DNA of 14,448 bases from an uncultured Eubacteriales bacterium (GCA_934467435.1 CAKSLR010000031.1:1-14448); one strand, 5' to 3'; positions 6,568-13,830 are shown, numbered from the stretch's first letter. The notes: generated by a model not told the origin, from the letters alone. Numbers and translations are program-made.

Positions 6568-7998
6568 ATGCACGACCGCTACGAAAACCCCCTGTGCCGC
6601 CGCTATGCGGGGCGCGAAATGCAGGAGATTTTTTCGGATGACCGCAAGTTTTCCACCTGGCGGCGACTGTGGGTTGCCCTTGCCGAGAGTGAAAAGGAAC
6701 TTGGGCTGCCGATTACGGACGAACAGATTGCCGAGATGCGGGCGCACCTTTCCGACATAGACTACGACATGGCGGAGGCGCGGGAGCGCGAGGTGCGCCA
6801 TGACGTGATGGCGCACATCTACACCTACGGCGCGGTCTGCCCGACGGCAAAGCCGATCATTCACCTCGGGGCAACGAGCTGCTATGTGGGCGACAACACC
6901 GACATCATTCTGCAGCGGGACGCGCTGCTTTGCGTGCGGCGGCGGCTGCTTGCCGTGCTTTCGGCGCTTGCCGATTTTGCCGAGCGGCACGCCGACCTCA
7001 CCACCCTTGCCTACACCCATTTTCAGGCGGCGCAGCCGACCACGGTGGGCAAGCGCGCCACCCTGTGGGCGCAGGATCTGATGATGGATCTCGAGCGGCT
7101 GAATTTTACGCTGGGGAACCTGCGGCTGCTCGGCTGCCGCGGCACCACCGGCACGGGTGCGAGTTTTCTGGAACTCTTCGGCGGGGACAAGGAAAAAGTG
7201 TTCGCGCTGGAGGGGCGGATTGCCGAGAAGATGGGCTTCCCCGGTGCCTATGCGGTGAGCGGGCAGACCTACCCGCGCAAGGTGGACGATTTTACCCTCT
7301 CGGTGCTCTCGGGCATTGCGCAGAGCGCCATGAAATTCTCGGGCGATGTGCGGCTGCTCTCCCACCTCAAGGAGTTTGACGAACCGTTTGAGGCGGGGCA
7401 GGTCGGCTCCTCTGCCATGGCATACAAGCGCAACCCCATGCGCAGCGAGCGCATCACTTCCCTTGCCCGCTACGTGATTGCCACGGCGCAGAACACCGCC
7501 ATGACCGCCGGCACACAGTGGATGGAGCGGACGCTCGACGATTCCGCCAACCGCCGCATCAGCCTGCCGGAGGCATTCCTTGCGATCGACGGGATTCTGA
7601 CCCTTTACGAAAACGTGATTGCGGGCGTGACGGTCTACCCGAAGGTCATTGCGCGGCACCTGGCGGACGAACTTCCCTTTATGGCGACCGAAAATATTCT
7701 GATGTACTGCACCAAAAAAGGCGGTGACCGACAGACGCTGCACGAGGCGATCCGCCGCCACAGCGTGGCGGCGGGGCGCGCCGTGAAGGAGACGGGGTGC
7801 GACAACGATCTGCTGGACCGCATTGCATCCGACCCGGTCTTTTCCGTAACGCGGGAGGAAATTGACGCCATTCTGCGCGAGAGTCCGCTCTCGGGCGTGG
7901 CTGCCGACCAGACGCGGCGGTATGTTGCCGAGATCCGCGCGGTGCTTGCCGCCTATGCGGGCACGTTCCGCACGGGAGACGACGCCGTGAACGTATAA
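6568..7998 (+). CDS. purB: Adenylosuccinate lyase (PurB)
   Basis: Splits fumarate from adenylosuccinate to give AMP, and from SAICAR to give AICAR in de novo purine synthesis. The fumarase/aspartase superfamily signature is SSAMAYKRNPMRSE at residues 281-294. The catalytic region THFQAAQPTTVGKR lies near 150-163, and IIHLGATS near 97-104 contributes to the active site. At 476 residues, with a KRNPMRSE signature, it resembles the longer branch of the family that includes the human enzyme rather than the roughly 430-residue Bacillus type. CGGAGGA precedes the ATG at 6568. It follows pyrG closely and works directly with purA downstream. Identification is firm; the subfamily assignment is from memory of signature sequences. 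Confidence 0.96.
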   Translation: MHDRYENPLCRRYAGREMQEIFSDDRKFSTWRRLWVALAESEKELGLPITDEQIAEMRAHLSDIDYDMAEAREREVRHDVMAHIYTYGAVCPTAKPIIHLGATSCYVGDNTDIILQRDALLCVRRRLLAVLSALADFAERHADLTTLAYTHFQAAQPTTVGKRATLWAQDLMMDLERLNFTLGNLRLLGCRGTTGTGASFLELFGGDKEKVFALEGRIAEKMGFPGAYAVSGQTYPRKVDDFTLSVLSGIAQSAMKFSGDVRLLSHLKEFDEPFEAGQVGSSAMAYKRNPMRSERITSLARYVIATAQNTAMTAGTQWMERTLDDSANRRISLPEAFLAIDGILTLYENVIAGVTVYPKVIARHLADELPFMATENILMYCTKKGGDRQTLHEAIRRHSVAAGRAVKETGCDNDLLDRIASDPVFSVTREEIDAILRESPLSGVAADQTRRYVAEIRAVLAAYAGTFRTGDDAVNV

Positions 7999-8045
7999 AA
8001 CGGGAACGTATAAAAAAAGAAAACCGAAGAAAACAGGCGGCAAAC

Positions 8046-8074
8046 GCCGGGCACCGGAAAAACCGGGCGCCGGC
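8046..8074. repeat. Interrupted palindrome with A5 loop between purB and purA
   Basis: GCCGG (8046-8050) pairs with CCGGC (8070-8074) and CCGG (8054-8057) with CCGG (8063-8066) around loop AAAAA (8058-8062), with three mismatches between the two stem blocks. The 15-mer AAAAACCGGGCGCCG at 8058-8072 also occurs at 3648-3662, with close variants at 3476, 3527 and 14037, so this is a dispersed element of this genome. It lies in the 126-nt purB-purA gap, the only sizeable gap inside the operon. It lacks a U-tract, so it is more likely to affect mRNA processing or stability than to terminate. Confidence 0.55.
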
Positions 8075-8124
8075 ACGAAAAAAAGAAAAAAATATCCGAA
8101 CATATTTGAGGAGGGTTTTCAATT

Positions 8125-9396
8125 ATGCTGACTGCCATTGTAGGAATTAACTGGGGTGACGAAGGGAAAGGGCGCATGGTCGACCTGCTCTCTTCCGACT
8201 ACGACATCATCTGCCGGTACCAGGGCGGCAACAACGCGGGCCATACGGTCATCAACGAGCGGGGAAAATTCGTTCTGAATCTTCTGCCCTCCGGCATTCT
8301 GCGGGAGAGCACCGTCAACGTGATGGGCAACGGCATGGTCATTGACATTGAGCACCTGTGCGGCGAAATGAAGGCGCTGACCGACAAGGGCATCCGGATT
8401 ACGCCCGAAAACCTGAAAATCAGCGACAAGGCGATCATCTGCCTGCCCTACCACAAGATGCAGGACATTATGGAAGAAGAGCGCCTCGCGGACAAGAAAT
8501 ACGGCTCGACCCGCCGCGGCATTGCCCCGGTATATGCCGACAAGTACATGAAAAAAGGTCTGCGGATGGAAGATCTTCTGCATCCCGAAGGGCTGGGGGA
8601 GAAGGTTAAGGACCTTGTGGAATGGAAGAACATCACCGTAACGGGCTACGGTCATGCGCCGGTGAAGGCAGAGGACATTCTGGCGTGGCTCAAGAAATTC
8701 GGCGCGCAGGTCGCCCCCTTTGTGACCGATGTTTCAAGTTACCTGTATGACGCGGTGAAGGCGGGCAGGCGCATTATGTTTGAGGCGCAGCTCGGCGCCC
8801 TGCGCGACATTGATTTCGGCATTTACCCCTACACCTCCTCTTCCCAGACGCTGGCGGCGTTCGGTCCGATCGGCGCGGGCATTCCCGGCGTGCGGCTGGA
8901 CAACACCATCGGTATTATGAAAGCCTATTCCACGTGCGTGGGCGAGGGACCGTTCACGGCGGAGATGTTCGGGGAGGAAGCCGAGGCGCTGCGCGCCGCC
9001 GGCGGCGAATACGGCGCGGCAACCGGCAGACCCCGCCGCGTGGGTCCGTTTGACATTCCCGCCTCGCGCTACGGCGTGCGGATACAGGGGGCGGACTGCA
9101 TTGCCCTGACCAAACTGGACGTGCTTTCGTACCTCGACCGTGTGCCGGTGTGCGTGGCATACGAAATTGACGGCGTGCGCACCACCGACTTCCCGACCGG
9201 GGAGCGGCTTTTGCGTGCCAAACCCGTGGTGGAATACCTGCCGGGCTTTGGCGACGTTTCCGCCTGCCGCACCTATGACGCGCTGCCCGCGGCGGCAAAA
9301 GACTACATCGCCTATCTCGAAAAGGCGGTGGGCTGCCCCATCCGCTACGTTTCGGTGGGCGCCGGCAGAGACGAATATATTGAGATCGGCAAATAA
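8125..9396 (+). CDS. purA: Adenylosuccinate synthetase (PurA)
   Basis: Joins aspartate to IMP with GTP hydrolysis to form adenylosuccinate, the first step from IMP to AMP. The 423 residues fit the family (about 425-430). Visible motifs are the GDEGKG phosphate loop at 11-16, the NAGHT catalytic region at 37-41 with H40, and TKLD for guanine recognition near residue 330. Several usually conserved stretches differ from the common form: SSSQTLAAFGPIGAGIPG where TTGGVATGAG-like sequence is usual, GPFD after the arginine pair instead of GWFD, and a C-terminal SVGAGRDEYIEIG. This suggests a distinct PurA subgroup rather than loss of function. GAGGAGGG precedes the ATG at 8125. It is followed 11 nt later by guaA and paired with purB upstream. 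Confidence 0.95.
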   Translation: MLTAIVGINWGDEGKGRMVDLLSSDYDIICRYQGGNNAGHTVINERGKFVLNLLPSGILRESTVNVMGNGMVIDIEHLCGEMKALTDKGIRITPENLKISDKAIICLPYHKMQDIMEEERLADKKYGSTRRGIAPVYADKYMKKGLRMEDLLHPEGLGEKVKDLVEWKNITVTGYGHAPVKAEDILAWLKKFGAQVAPFVTDVSSYLYDAVKAGRRIMFEAQLGALRDIDFGIYPYTSSSQTLAAFGPIGAGIPGVRLDNTIGIMKAYSTCVGEGPFTAEMFGEEAEALRAAGGEYGAATGRPRRVGPFDIPASRYGVRIQGADCIALTKLDVLSYLDRVPVCVAYEIDGVRTTDFPTGERLLRAKPVVEYLPGFGDVSACRTYDALPAAAKDYIAYLEKAVGCPIRYVSVGAGRDEYIEIGK

Positions 9397-9407
9397 GGGA
9401 GAGTTTC

Positions 9408-10943
9408 ATGAAAAAAGCACAGCAGGTTGTCCTGATTCTCGATTTCGGCGGGCAGTATAAAGAACTGATTGCCCGCTGCGCGCGGGAAAAGCGCGTCTAT
9501 TCCATCGTCCGCGCGGGCGATACCATCACGCCCGAGGAAGTAAAGAAAATCCGCCCGATCGGCATCATTCTGACGGGCGGACCGAACAGCGTTTACGACC
9601 CCGCCTCCCCCCACTGCGACAAGCGGATTCTGGAACTCGGGATTCCCGTGCTCGGCATCTGCTACGGTATGCAGCTGCTTGCCTACACCCTCGGCGGTAC
9701 CGTATCCCCCTGTGAGACGAGCGAATACGGCAAGACCGCGTTGATGCTGAACCCGAACCACACGCTGTTTTACGGGCTGATTGCCGAGGAAACGGGGCTG
9801 ATGAGCCACACCGACCAGGTGACCGTTCTCCCCGCCGGCTTTGTGTGCACCGGCCGGACGGCGCATTGCGAAAACGCCGCCATTGCGGACAATACCCGCT
9901 GCCTGTACGGCGTGCAGTTCCACCCCGAGGTAGAAAGCACCCCGCACGGCAAGAAGATCATTGAGAACTTCCTTTACCGCGTCTGCGGGGCAAAGGGCGA
10001 CTACAACCTGAAAAACCTGGAAGCAGAACTGATCGCCGGCGTGCGGAAGCAGGTCGGGGATGCGGAAGTGGTGCTGGGGCTTTCGGGCGGCGTGGATTCT
10101 TCGGTCTGCGCGGCGCTTCTTTCGCGTGCCATCCCCGGGCGGGTGCACTGCATTTTTGTGGATCACGGTCTGATGCGCAAAGACGAGGGCGACCTGGTGG
10201 AGGAGGCGTTCCGCGGCTGGGATGTGGATTTCATCCGCGTCAACGCGGGGGCGCGGTTCCTTGCGCGCCTGGCGGGCGTCAGCGACCCGGAGGAGAAGCG
10301 CAAGATCATCGGCACCGAATTCGTGCGGGTGTTTGAAGAGGAATCGAACAAGCTGCACAACGTGCGCTTCCTTGCCCAGGGTACGATTTACCCGGACGTG
10401 ATCGAATCGGGCGGCAGCAAGGCTGCCACCATCAAGAGCCACCACAACGTGGGCGGGCTGCCGAAGAACATGAAGTTTAAGGGCGTGGTAGAGCCGCTGC
10501 GCGGGCTTTTCAAGGACGAGGTACGGAAACTGGGCAGACGGCTGGGGCTTGCCCCGCAGTTTGTCAACCGCCAGCCCTTCCCCGGTCCCGGGCTTGCCGT
10601 GCGGATTCTCGGAGAGATCACCGAGGAGAAGATTGCCATCCTGCAGGAGGCGGACGCCATCTTCCGTGAGGTGGTGGAGCGGCACCGCATTCAGGCGGAC
10701 CAGTATTTTGCCGTGCTGACCGACACGCGCTCGGTGGGTGTGGTAGGCGATTTCCGCACCTACGACTACACCGTGGCGCTGCGCGCCGTGCGCACCTCGG
10801 ATTTCATGACCTGCGAATATGCTCCCATCTCGCACAAGGTGCTGGGCGAAGCTTCTGCCCGCATTGTGAACGAGGTGAAGGGGGCGGGGCGCGTGGTGTA
10901 CGACATCACGGGCAAACCGCCTGCCACCATCGAATGGCAATAA
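9408..10943 (+). CDS. guaA: GMP synthase, glutamine-hydrolysing (GuaA)
   Basis: Aminates XMP to GMP using ATP and glutamine. The 511 residues have the full two-domain architecture. The N-terminal class I amidotransferase domain (about 1-195) has nucleophile C85 in LGICYGMQ and H172/E174 in FHPEVES. The ATP pyrophosphatase domain carries the PP-loop SGGVDSS at 226-232. The C-terminal dimerisation region ends in the family-typical YDITGKPPATIEWQ. AAGGGAGAG precedes the ATG. It is the last gene of the operon; a strong terminator begins six bases after the stop. Like pyrG it spends glutamine, fitting an operon controlled together with glutamine supply. Confidence 0.98.
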   Translation: MKKAQQVVLILDFGGQYKELIARCAREKRVYSIVRAGDTITPEEVKKIRPIGIILTGGPNSVYDPASPHCDKRILELGIPVLGICYGMQLLAYTLGGTVSPCETSEYGKTALMLNPNHTLFYGLIAEETGLMSHTDQVTVLPAGFVCTGRTAHCENAAIADNTRCLYGVQFHPEVESTPHGKKIIENFLYRVCGAKGDYNLKNLEAELIAGVRKQVGDAEVVLGLSGGVDSSVCAALLSRAIPGRVHCIFVDHGLMRKDEGDLVEEAFRGWDVDFIRVNAGARFLARLAGVSDPEEKRKIIGTEFVRVFEEESNKLHNVRFLAQGTIYPDVIESGGSKAATIKSHHNVGGLPKNMKFKGVVEPLRGLFKDEVRKLGRRLGLAPQFVNRQPFPGPGLAVRILGEITEEKIAILQEADAIFREVVERHRIQADQYFAVLTDTRSVGVVGDFRTYDYTVALRAVRTSDFMTCEYAPISHKVLGEASARIVNEVKGAGRVVYDITGKPPATIEWQ

Positions 10944-10980
10944 AAAACCGCGCCGCCCCGTTTCGGGGCGGCGCTTTTTT
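10942..10980 (+). terminator. Intrinsic terminator after guaA, bidirectional
   Basis: A perfect 11-bp stem, GCGCCGCCCCG (10950-10960) with CGGGGCGGCGC (10964-10974) around TTT, is followed by six T. On the opposite strand the same stem is followed by GG and six T (10942-10947), so it can also end leftward transcription from dpaAB. The 266-nt guaA-dpaB interval otherwise holds only GC-rich sequence and the repeat at 11149-11199. Confidence 0.95.
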
Positions 10981-11148
10981 GCGGGAAAGACGCGGACAGC
11001 CAAGAGGTAAAAAGCGCGCGCAGGGGCTGCCAATGCGGCAGCCGCCGGAACCCCGCCGCGCCACACGCCGGCGACCGCGAACCCCGCCGCGGCGCCCTTT
11101 TTCCCCCCCAAAAAGAGTCCGCAACGCCGAAAAACGCCTTTTGCCATT

Positions 11149-11199
11149 CCGCTTTGAAGTTTTTGAAGGGGCGGAAACTTTTTCCGAAAAAGTTCCCGC
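11149..11199 (-). repeat. Dispersed repeat with A/T-rich palindrome, copy A
   Basis: The minus strand here is homologous to the plus strand at 13778-13830. Both have a palindrome built on AACTTTTT..GGAAAAA..GTT followed by a tail ending CTTCAA, one base, then GCGG. In this copy the palindrome is at 11173-11196. It lies just beyond the dpaB stop but has no U-tract after the stem, so it is not a typical terminator. Confidence 0.65.
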
Positions 11200-11209
11200 G
11201 TACGCCCCC

Positions 11210-11770
11210 TCAAAGAAACAGCGGGCGAAGCTGGCGCCCTTCCCGCGCGGCGGCGAAGGCGGCGGGGAGGCGGGCAAAATCCGCAACGAGCGACGAGGGC
11301 TTTTTTTGGGGGTCATCCTGCCGCATGGGCACGAAATACACGCCCCGCCGCACCGAAAGGTGCGCAAGGTTCGGCAGGTTGGCGGAGAGCGCATCGTTGG
11401 ACGCGAGGGCAAGCAGCAGCGGGCGCTCTGCCCGCAGGTGGGCTTTTGCCGCCATGGTAACCGGCGTATCGGTAATGCCGAGCGCCATTTTGGCAAGCGT
11501 ATTGCCCGTGCAGGGGGCGATGATGAGAAATTCCAGCGGGTTTTTCGGTCCGAGCGGCTCGGTCTCCACAATGGTGTGGAGTCCGCGGCGCCCGCACACC
11601 TCCTCGACCTCCCCCCGGAATTCGGCGGCAAGGTGAAAGCGCGTATCGGTCGCATAGACCGCATCGGAGAAGATGGGCAGCACCTCCTCCCCCGCCGCGC
11701 GGAGTTCCCGCAGTGCCGCGAGCGAGGCGCTGAGGGTGCAGAACGACCCGCAAAAAGCATATCCGATCAA
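11210..11770 (-). CDS. dpaB: Dipicolinate synthase subunit B (DpaB/SpoVFB)
   Basis: Flavoprotein-like subunit of the enzyme that makes dipicolinic acid, the calcium chelator of the spore core, in the mother cell. Family motifs are APCTGNTLAKMALGITDTPV, MAAKAHLR, ASNDALSANLPNLAHL and YFVPMRQDDPQKKPSSLV, closely following the SpoVFB pattern. It is 186 residues against about 200 in Bacillus. The frame is open further upstream, but the likely start is TTG at 11770: it overlaps the dpaA stop as TTGA, follows a GGGAGGG ribosome site by about 8-9 nt, and the next residues, IGYAFCGSFCTL, match the family N-terminus. The overlap implies translational coupling to dpaA. Identification is firm; the non-ATG start is well supported by context. 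Confidence 0.93.
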   Translation of the reverse strand: MIGYAFCGSFCTLSASLAALRELRAAGEEVLPIFSDAVYATDTRFHLAAEFRGEVEEVCGRRGLHTIVETEPLGPKNPLEFLIIAPCTGNTLAKMALGITDTPVTMAAKAHLRAERPLLLALASNDALSANLPNLAHLSVRRGVYFVPMRQDDPQKKPSSLVADFARLPAAFAAAREGRQLRPLFL

Positions 11771-12639
11771 GAAAGAATCCCTCCCTTCCCCTCGGCAAGG
11801 CGGGCGCGGATGGCGCGGTAAAGGTCCATGCCCGCGCTCTCCGGCGCATATTTTCCAGGCAGCCCTGCCGAGGGGGGCAGGAGAACGCCGTGCGCGGCAG
11901 CGGCGGAACGGTCGATGGCGCCGCAGCCGAGATCGTAAAACAGAATGCCCCGCGGCAGGCGGAAGACCGCCTCGGCGGGAAAGACGGGGGCGGGCACGGT
12001 ACAAAAGACCGCACGCACATCGTCTCCGACGCGAATGCCGCCATCGCCCGGCGGGGAAAGGGGAAGCGCTTCCGCCCCGAGGGCGGCGGCAGCCTCCCGC
12101 TGCGCGGGGGAGCGGGCAAAGAGCCGCACGTGCGCGCCGAGCGGGAGCAGAAGGCGCAGGAGCGCCGTGGCGATCCGCCCGCCGCCGATGACGGCATAGG
12201 TTCCGTCCGAAAGGACGATGGGCAGATGGAGCGCGGCGTGCGCCACGGCGGCTTCCGCCGTGGCGGCGGCGGAACGGAAACGCACCTCTTCTCCATAATA
12301 ATCCACAAGCGAGCGCACGCCTGCCCCGGCGGCGATGGCAGCGACATCGGGCGTCACGTTTCCGGCAAAAAAGAGCGTTTCGTCTTCGGCACGGGAAAAC
12401 ACCGTGCGCAGGGTGGGGGCATCATCCCGCGCCCCCTCGGTCAGCACGTGCCGTCCGTCCCGCGTCAGGGGCAGCGGCAGAATCACCGCATCTGCCCCGG
12501 CAAGCGCCGCCGCGAGCGAGGAACACGCGCCGGGCGCCCCTTCGGGCAGCAGGTAGGTGGCAACGGTCGTGCCGTCCTCCGATAAACAACGGGCAACGAT
12601 GCGCATACGCGCATCCCCGCCGATGAGAGCGATTTTCAT
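11767..12639 (-). CDS. dpaA: Dipicolinate synthase subunit A (DpaA/SpoVFA)
   Basis: NAD(P)-binding subunit of dipicolinate synthase, which oxidises a dihydrodipicolinate-pathway intermediate to dipicolinic acid during sporulation. The 290 residues fit the family (SpoVFA is about 297). It begins MKIALIGGDAR as the family does, has the Rossmann motif AVIGGGRIATALLR near 149-162, and ends with GLPGKYAPESAG, the equivalent of the SpoVFA C-terminal motif. ATG at 12639 is preferred over the in-frame TTG at 12645 because the family begins at this methionine. No clear Shine-Dalgarno sequence precedes it, which is unusual in this window. dpaB follows with a 4-nt overlap. The usual lysine-pathway neighbours (asd, dapG, dapA) are absent here. 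Confidence 0.92.
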   Translation of the reverse strand: MKIALIGGDARMRIVARCLSEDGTTVATYLLPEGAPGACSSLAAALAGADAVILPLPLTRDGRHVLTEGARDDAPTLRTVFSRAEDETLFFAGNVTPDVAAIAAGAGVRSLVDYYGEEVRFRSAAATAEAAVAHAALHLPIVLSDGTYAVIGGGRIATALLRLLLPLGAHVRLFARSPAQREAAAALGAEALPLSPPGDGGIRVGDDVRAVFCTVPAPVFPAEAVFRLPRGILFYDLGCGAIDRSAAAAHGVLLPPSAGLPGKYAPESAGMDLYRAIRARLAEGKGGILS

Positions 12640-12668
12640 GAGCAAACCAAAAGAACACGGTACAGTAG

Positions 12669-12678
12669 CATTCTATGC
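12669..12678 (-). promoter_or_regulatory. Candidate mother-cell sporulation -10 element for dpaAB
   Basis: The minus strand reads GCATAGAATG about 29 nt before the dpaA ATG. It matches the sigma-E -10 pattern CATACAAT at 7 of 8 positions and the sigma-K pattern CATAnnnTA at 5 of 6. The same 10 bases lie upstream of the ZIP gene. No convincing -35 is seen; that position falls in the tandem repeat next door. Confidence 0.4.
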
Positions 12679-12680
12679 CG

Positions 12681-12749
12681 CGCGGGGGGATGCTGCCACG
12701 CGGGGGATGCTGCCGCGCGGGGGATGCTGCCACGCGGGGGATGCTGCCG
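12681..12749. repeat. 17-bp tandem repeat, four units, upstream of dpaA
   Basis: Four units of CGCGGGGGATGCTGCCR run head to tail: 12681-12698 (with one extra G), 12699-12715, 12716-12732 and 12733-12749. The last base alternates A, G, A, G, suggesting duplication of a 34-bp pair. The array begins 2-3 bases from the candidate dpaA -10 box, so it fills the -35 region. There are no spacers, so it is not CRISPR, and 17 is not a multiple of 3, so it is not a coding repeat. Confidence 0.9.
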
Positions 12750-12815
12750 CGGGGGGGGATTTTCCGGCGGGGGATGACGGCTTTTTCCCCGCTGCGGCAG
12801 GCGTGCCCCACACAC

Positions 12816-12856
12816 GGAAGCGGCGGCGGATTCCTTTGGGAATCCGCCGCCGTTCC
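12816..12856 (-). terminator. Strong hairpin after the ZIP gene, probable terminator without a U-tract
   Basis: CGGCGGCGGATTCC (12821-12834) pairs perfectly with 12839-12852 around a 4-nt loop, and GGAA/TTCC extends the stem past one bulged base. It lies immediately after the ZIP stop codon. The minus-strand sequence after the stem is CTTCCGTG, so U-rich pairing is weak; it could protect the 3' end instead of terminating. Confidence 0.55.
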
Positions 12857-13702
12857 TTACCCCAGCGCCACGTCCAGCAGCATCATCAGCGCAAAGCCGA
12901 GCATCACGCCCGCCGTCGCCACGTAGGGGTGCGCCTCGCGCCCTTCTTCACATTCGGGAATCAGTTCGTGCACGCACACCAGCACCATCGCCCCCGCCGC
13001 AAAGGCAAGCGCGTAGGGCAGCAGCGCCTTTACGGCAAGCACGAGGCATGCCCCCAGCAACCCGGCGATCGGTTCCACCGCGCCGGACGCTGCACCGAGA
13101 AGAAACGCGCGGCGGCGGGAGTACCCCTCCCGCCGCAGGGGGAGCGACACCGCAGCCCCTTCGGGGAAGTTTTGCAGCGCAATGCCCACGGCAATGCTCA
13201 CCGCGCCCCAAAGTGCCTCGGGGGTGTAGGCAACGCCGAGCGAGCCGAACGCCACCCCCACCACCAGCCCCTCGGGAATGTTGTGCAGGGTAATCGAAAG
13301 AATCAGCAAAAAGAGTCTGCCCCGCGGGGCGGGCGCGGGCGGGAGGGGGGGCGCGTCTGCCGCCCCGTTCCCTTCCGCGCCCCCGGCAGGGGGCGCGCCT
13401 TTGCGCCGCGCCAAGCGGCGCAAAACAAGGTCGGACAGCCATAAAAACGCCGCGCCGGCAAGAAAGCCGCAAACGGCAACAAGAAAGGGAGGAACGCCGC
13501 CCGCCGCCTCCGCCAGTTCCACGGCGGGGGCAAGCAGGGAAAAATAACTTGCCGCCAGCATCACACCGGCGGCGAACCCGAGAAGCAGGTTCATTTGCCT
13601 TGTGCCGGCATTCCGAACAAACGCCACCGTACCTGCCCCCGCCGTTGTGAATGCCCACGTAACGAGGGTGGCAAGCAGCGCCCAAAATACAAGTGGATTC
13701 AT
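12857..13702 (-). CDS. ZIP-family divalent metal transporter (GufA-like)
   Basis: Integral membrane importer of divalent metals such as zinc; the substrate cannot be fixed from sequence. The 281 residues contain about eight hydrophobic segments. The metal-site motif of TM4 is HNIPEG (H140, N141, E144) and TM5 has QNFPEG (Q178, N179, E182), the arrangement of the prokaryotic GufA/BbZIP group; HELIPE near 245-250 is a further conserved motif. The loop between TM3 and TM4 (about 100-130) is rich in Pro, Ala and Gly and lacks the histidine cluster many ZIP proteins carry. GGAGG lies 7 nt before the ATG at 13702. It is leftward like dpaAB, separated by 217 nt with a hairpin between, so it is probably a separate transcript. 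A shared upstream box suggests possible sporulation expression. Confidence 0.92.
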   Translation of the reverse strand: MNPLVFWALLATLVTWAFTTAGAGTVAFVRNAGTRQMNLLLGFAAGVMLAASYFSLLAPAVELAEAAGGVPPFLVAVCGFLAGAAFLWLSDLVLRRLARRKGAPPAGGAEGNGAADAPPLPPAPAPRGRLFLLILSITLHNIPEGLVVGVAFGSLGVAYTPEALWGAVSIAVGIALQNFPEGAAVSLPLRREGYSRRRAFLLGAASGAVEPIAGLLGACLVLAVKALLPYALAFAAGAMVLVCVHELIPECEEGREAHPYVATAGVMLGFALMMLLDVALG

Positions 13703-13719
13703 AAATCAGCCTCCATCGC

Positions 13720-13729
13720 CATTCTATGC
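13720..13729 (-). promoter_or_regulatory. Candidate sporulation -10 box upstream of the ZIP gene
   Basis: The minus strand reads GCATAGAATG, identical to the box before dpaA. It ends 17 nt before the ATG, so a start from it would give a very short leader beginning near the ribosome site. That weakens the promoter reading; the box could be a binding site instead. Confidence 0.3.
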
Positions 13730-13777
13730 ACCGCCCCCGCCGCGCGTGCGGCGGGGGCTGGGAACGGGGGGAACGAT

Positions 13778-13830
13778 GCGAAAACTTTTTTGGAAAAAAG
13801 TTTTCGCGCTTTCAAAAAACTTCAAGGCGG
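13778..13830 (+). repeat. Dispersed repeat with A/T-rich palindrome, copy B
   Basis: A perfect inverted repeat of 14-bp arms (13778-13791 and 13794-13807) with a GG centre is followed by a tail (13808-13830) ending CTTCAAGGCGG. It is homologous to the minus strand at 11149-11199, so this is one copy of a mobile-type or genome-wide short repeat flanking the dpaAB-ZIP region in inverted orientation. Confidence 0.7.

Noticed and set aside
4288..8103. Minus-strand open frame of 1271 codons
   Set aside because: It is antisense to the ANTAR gene, pyrG and purB, with no ribosome site or domain; a mirror frame of GC-rich coding DNA.
9345..11213. Minus-strand open frame of 622 codons
   Set aside because: It is antisense to guaA and crosses its bidirectional terminator, with no recognisable domain.
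12681..12749. CRISPR array
   Set aside because: The 17-bp units abut with no spacers and no cas genes are present; it is a simple tandem repeat.
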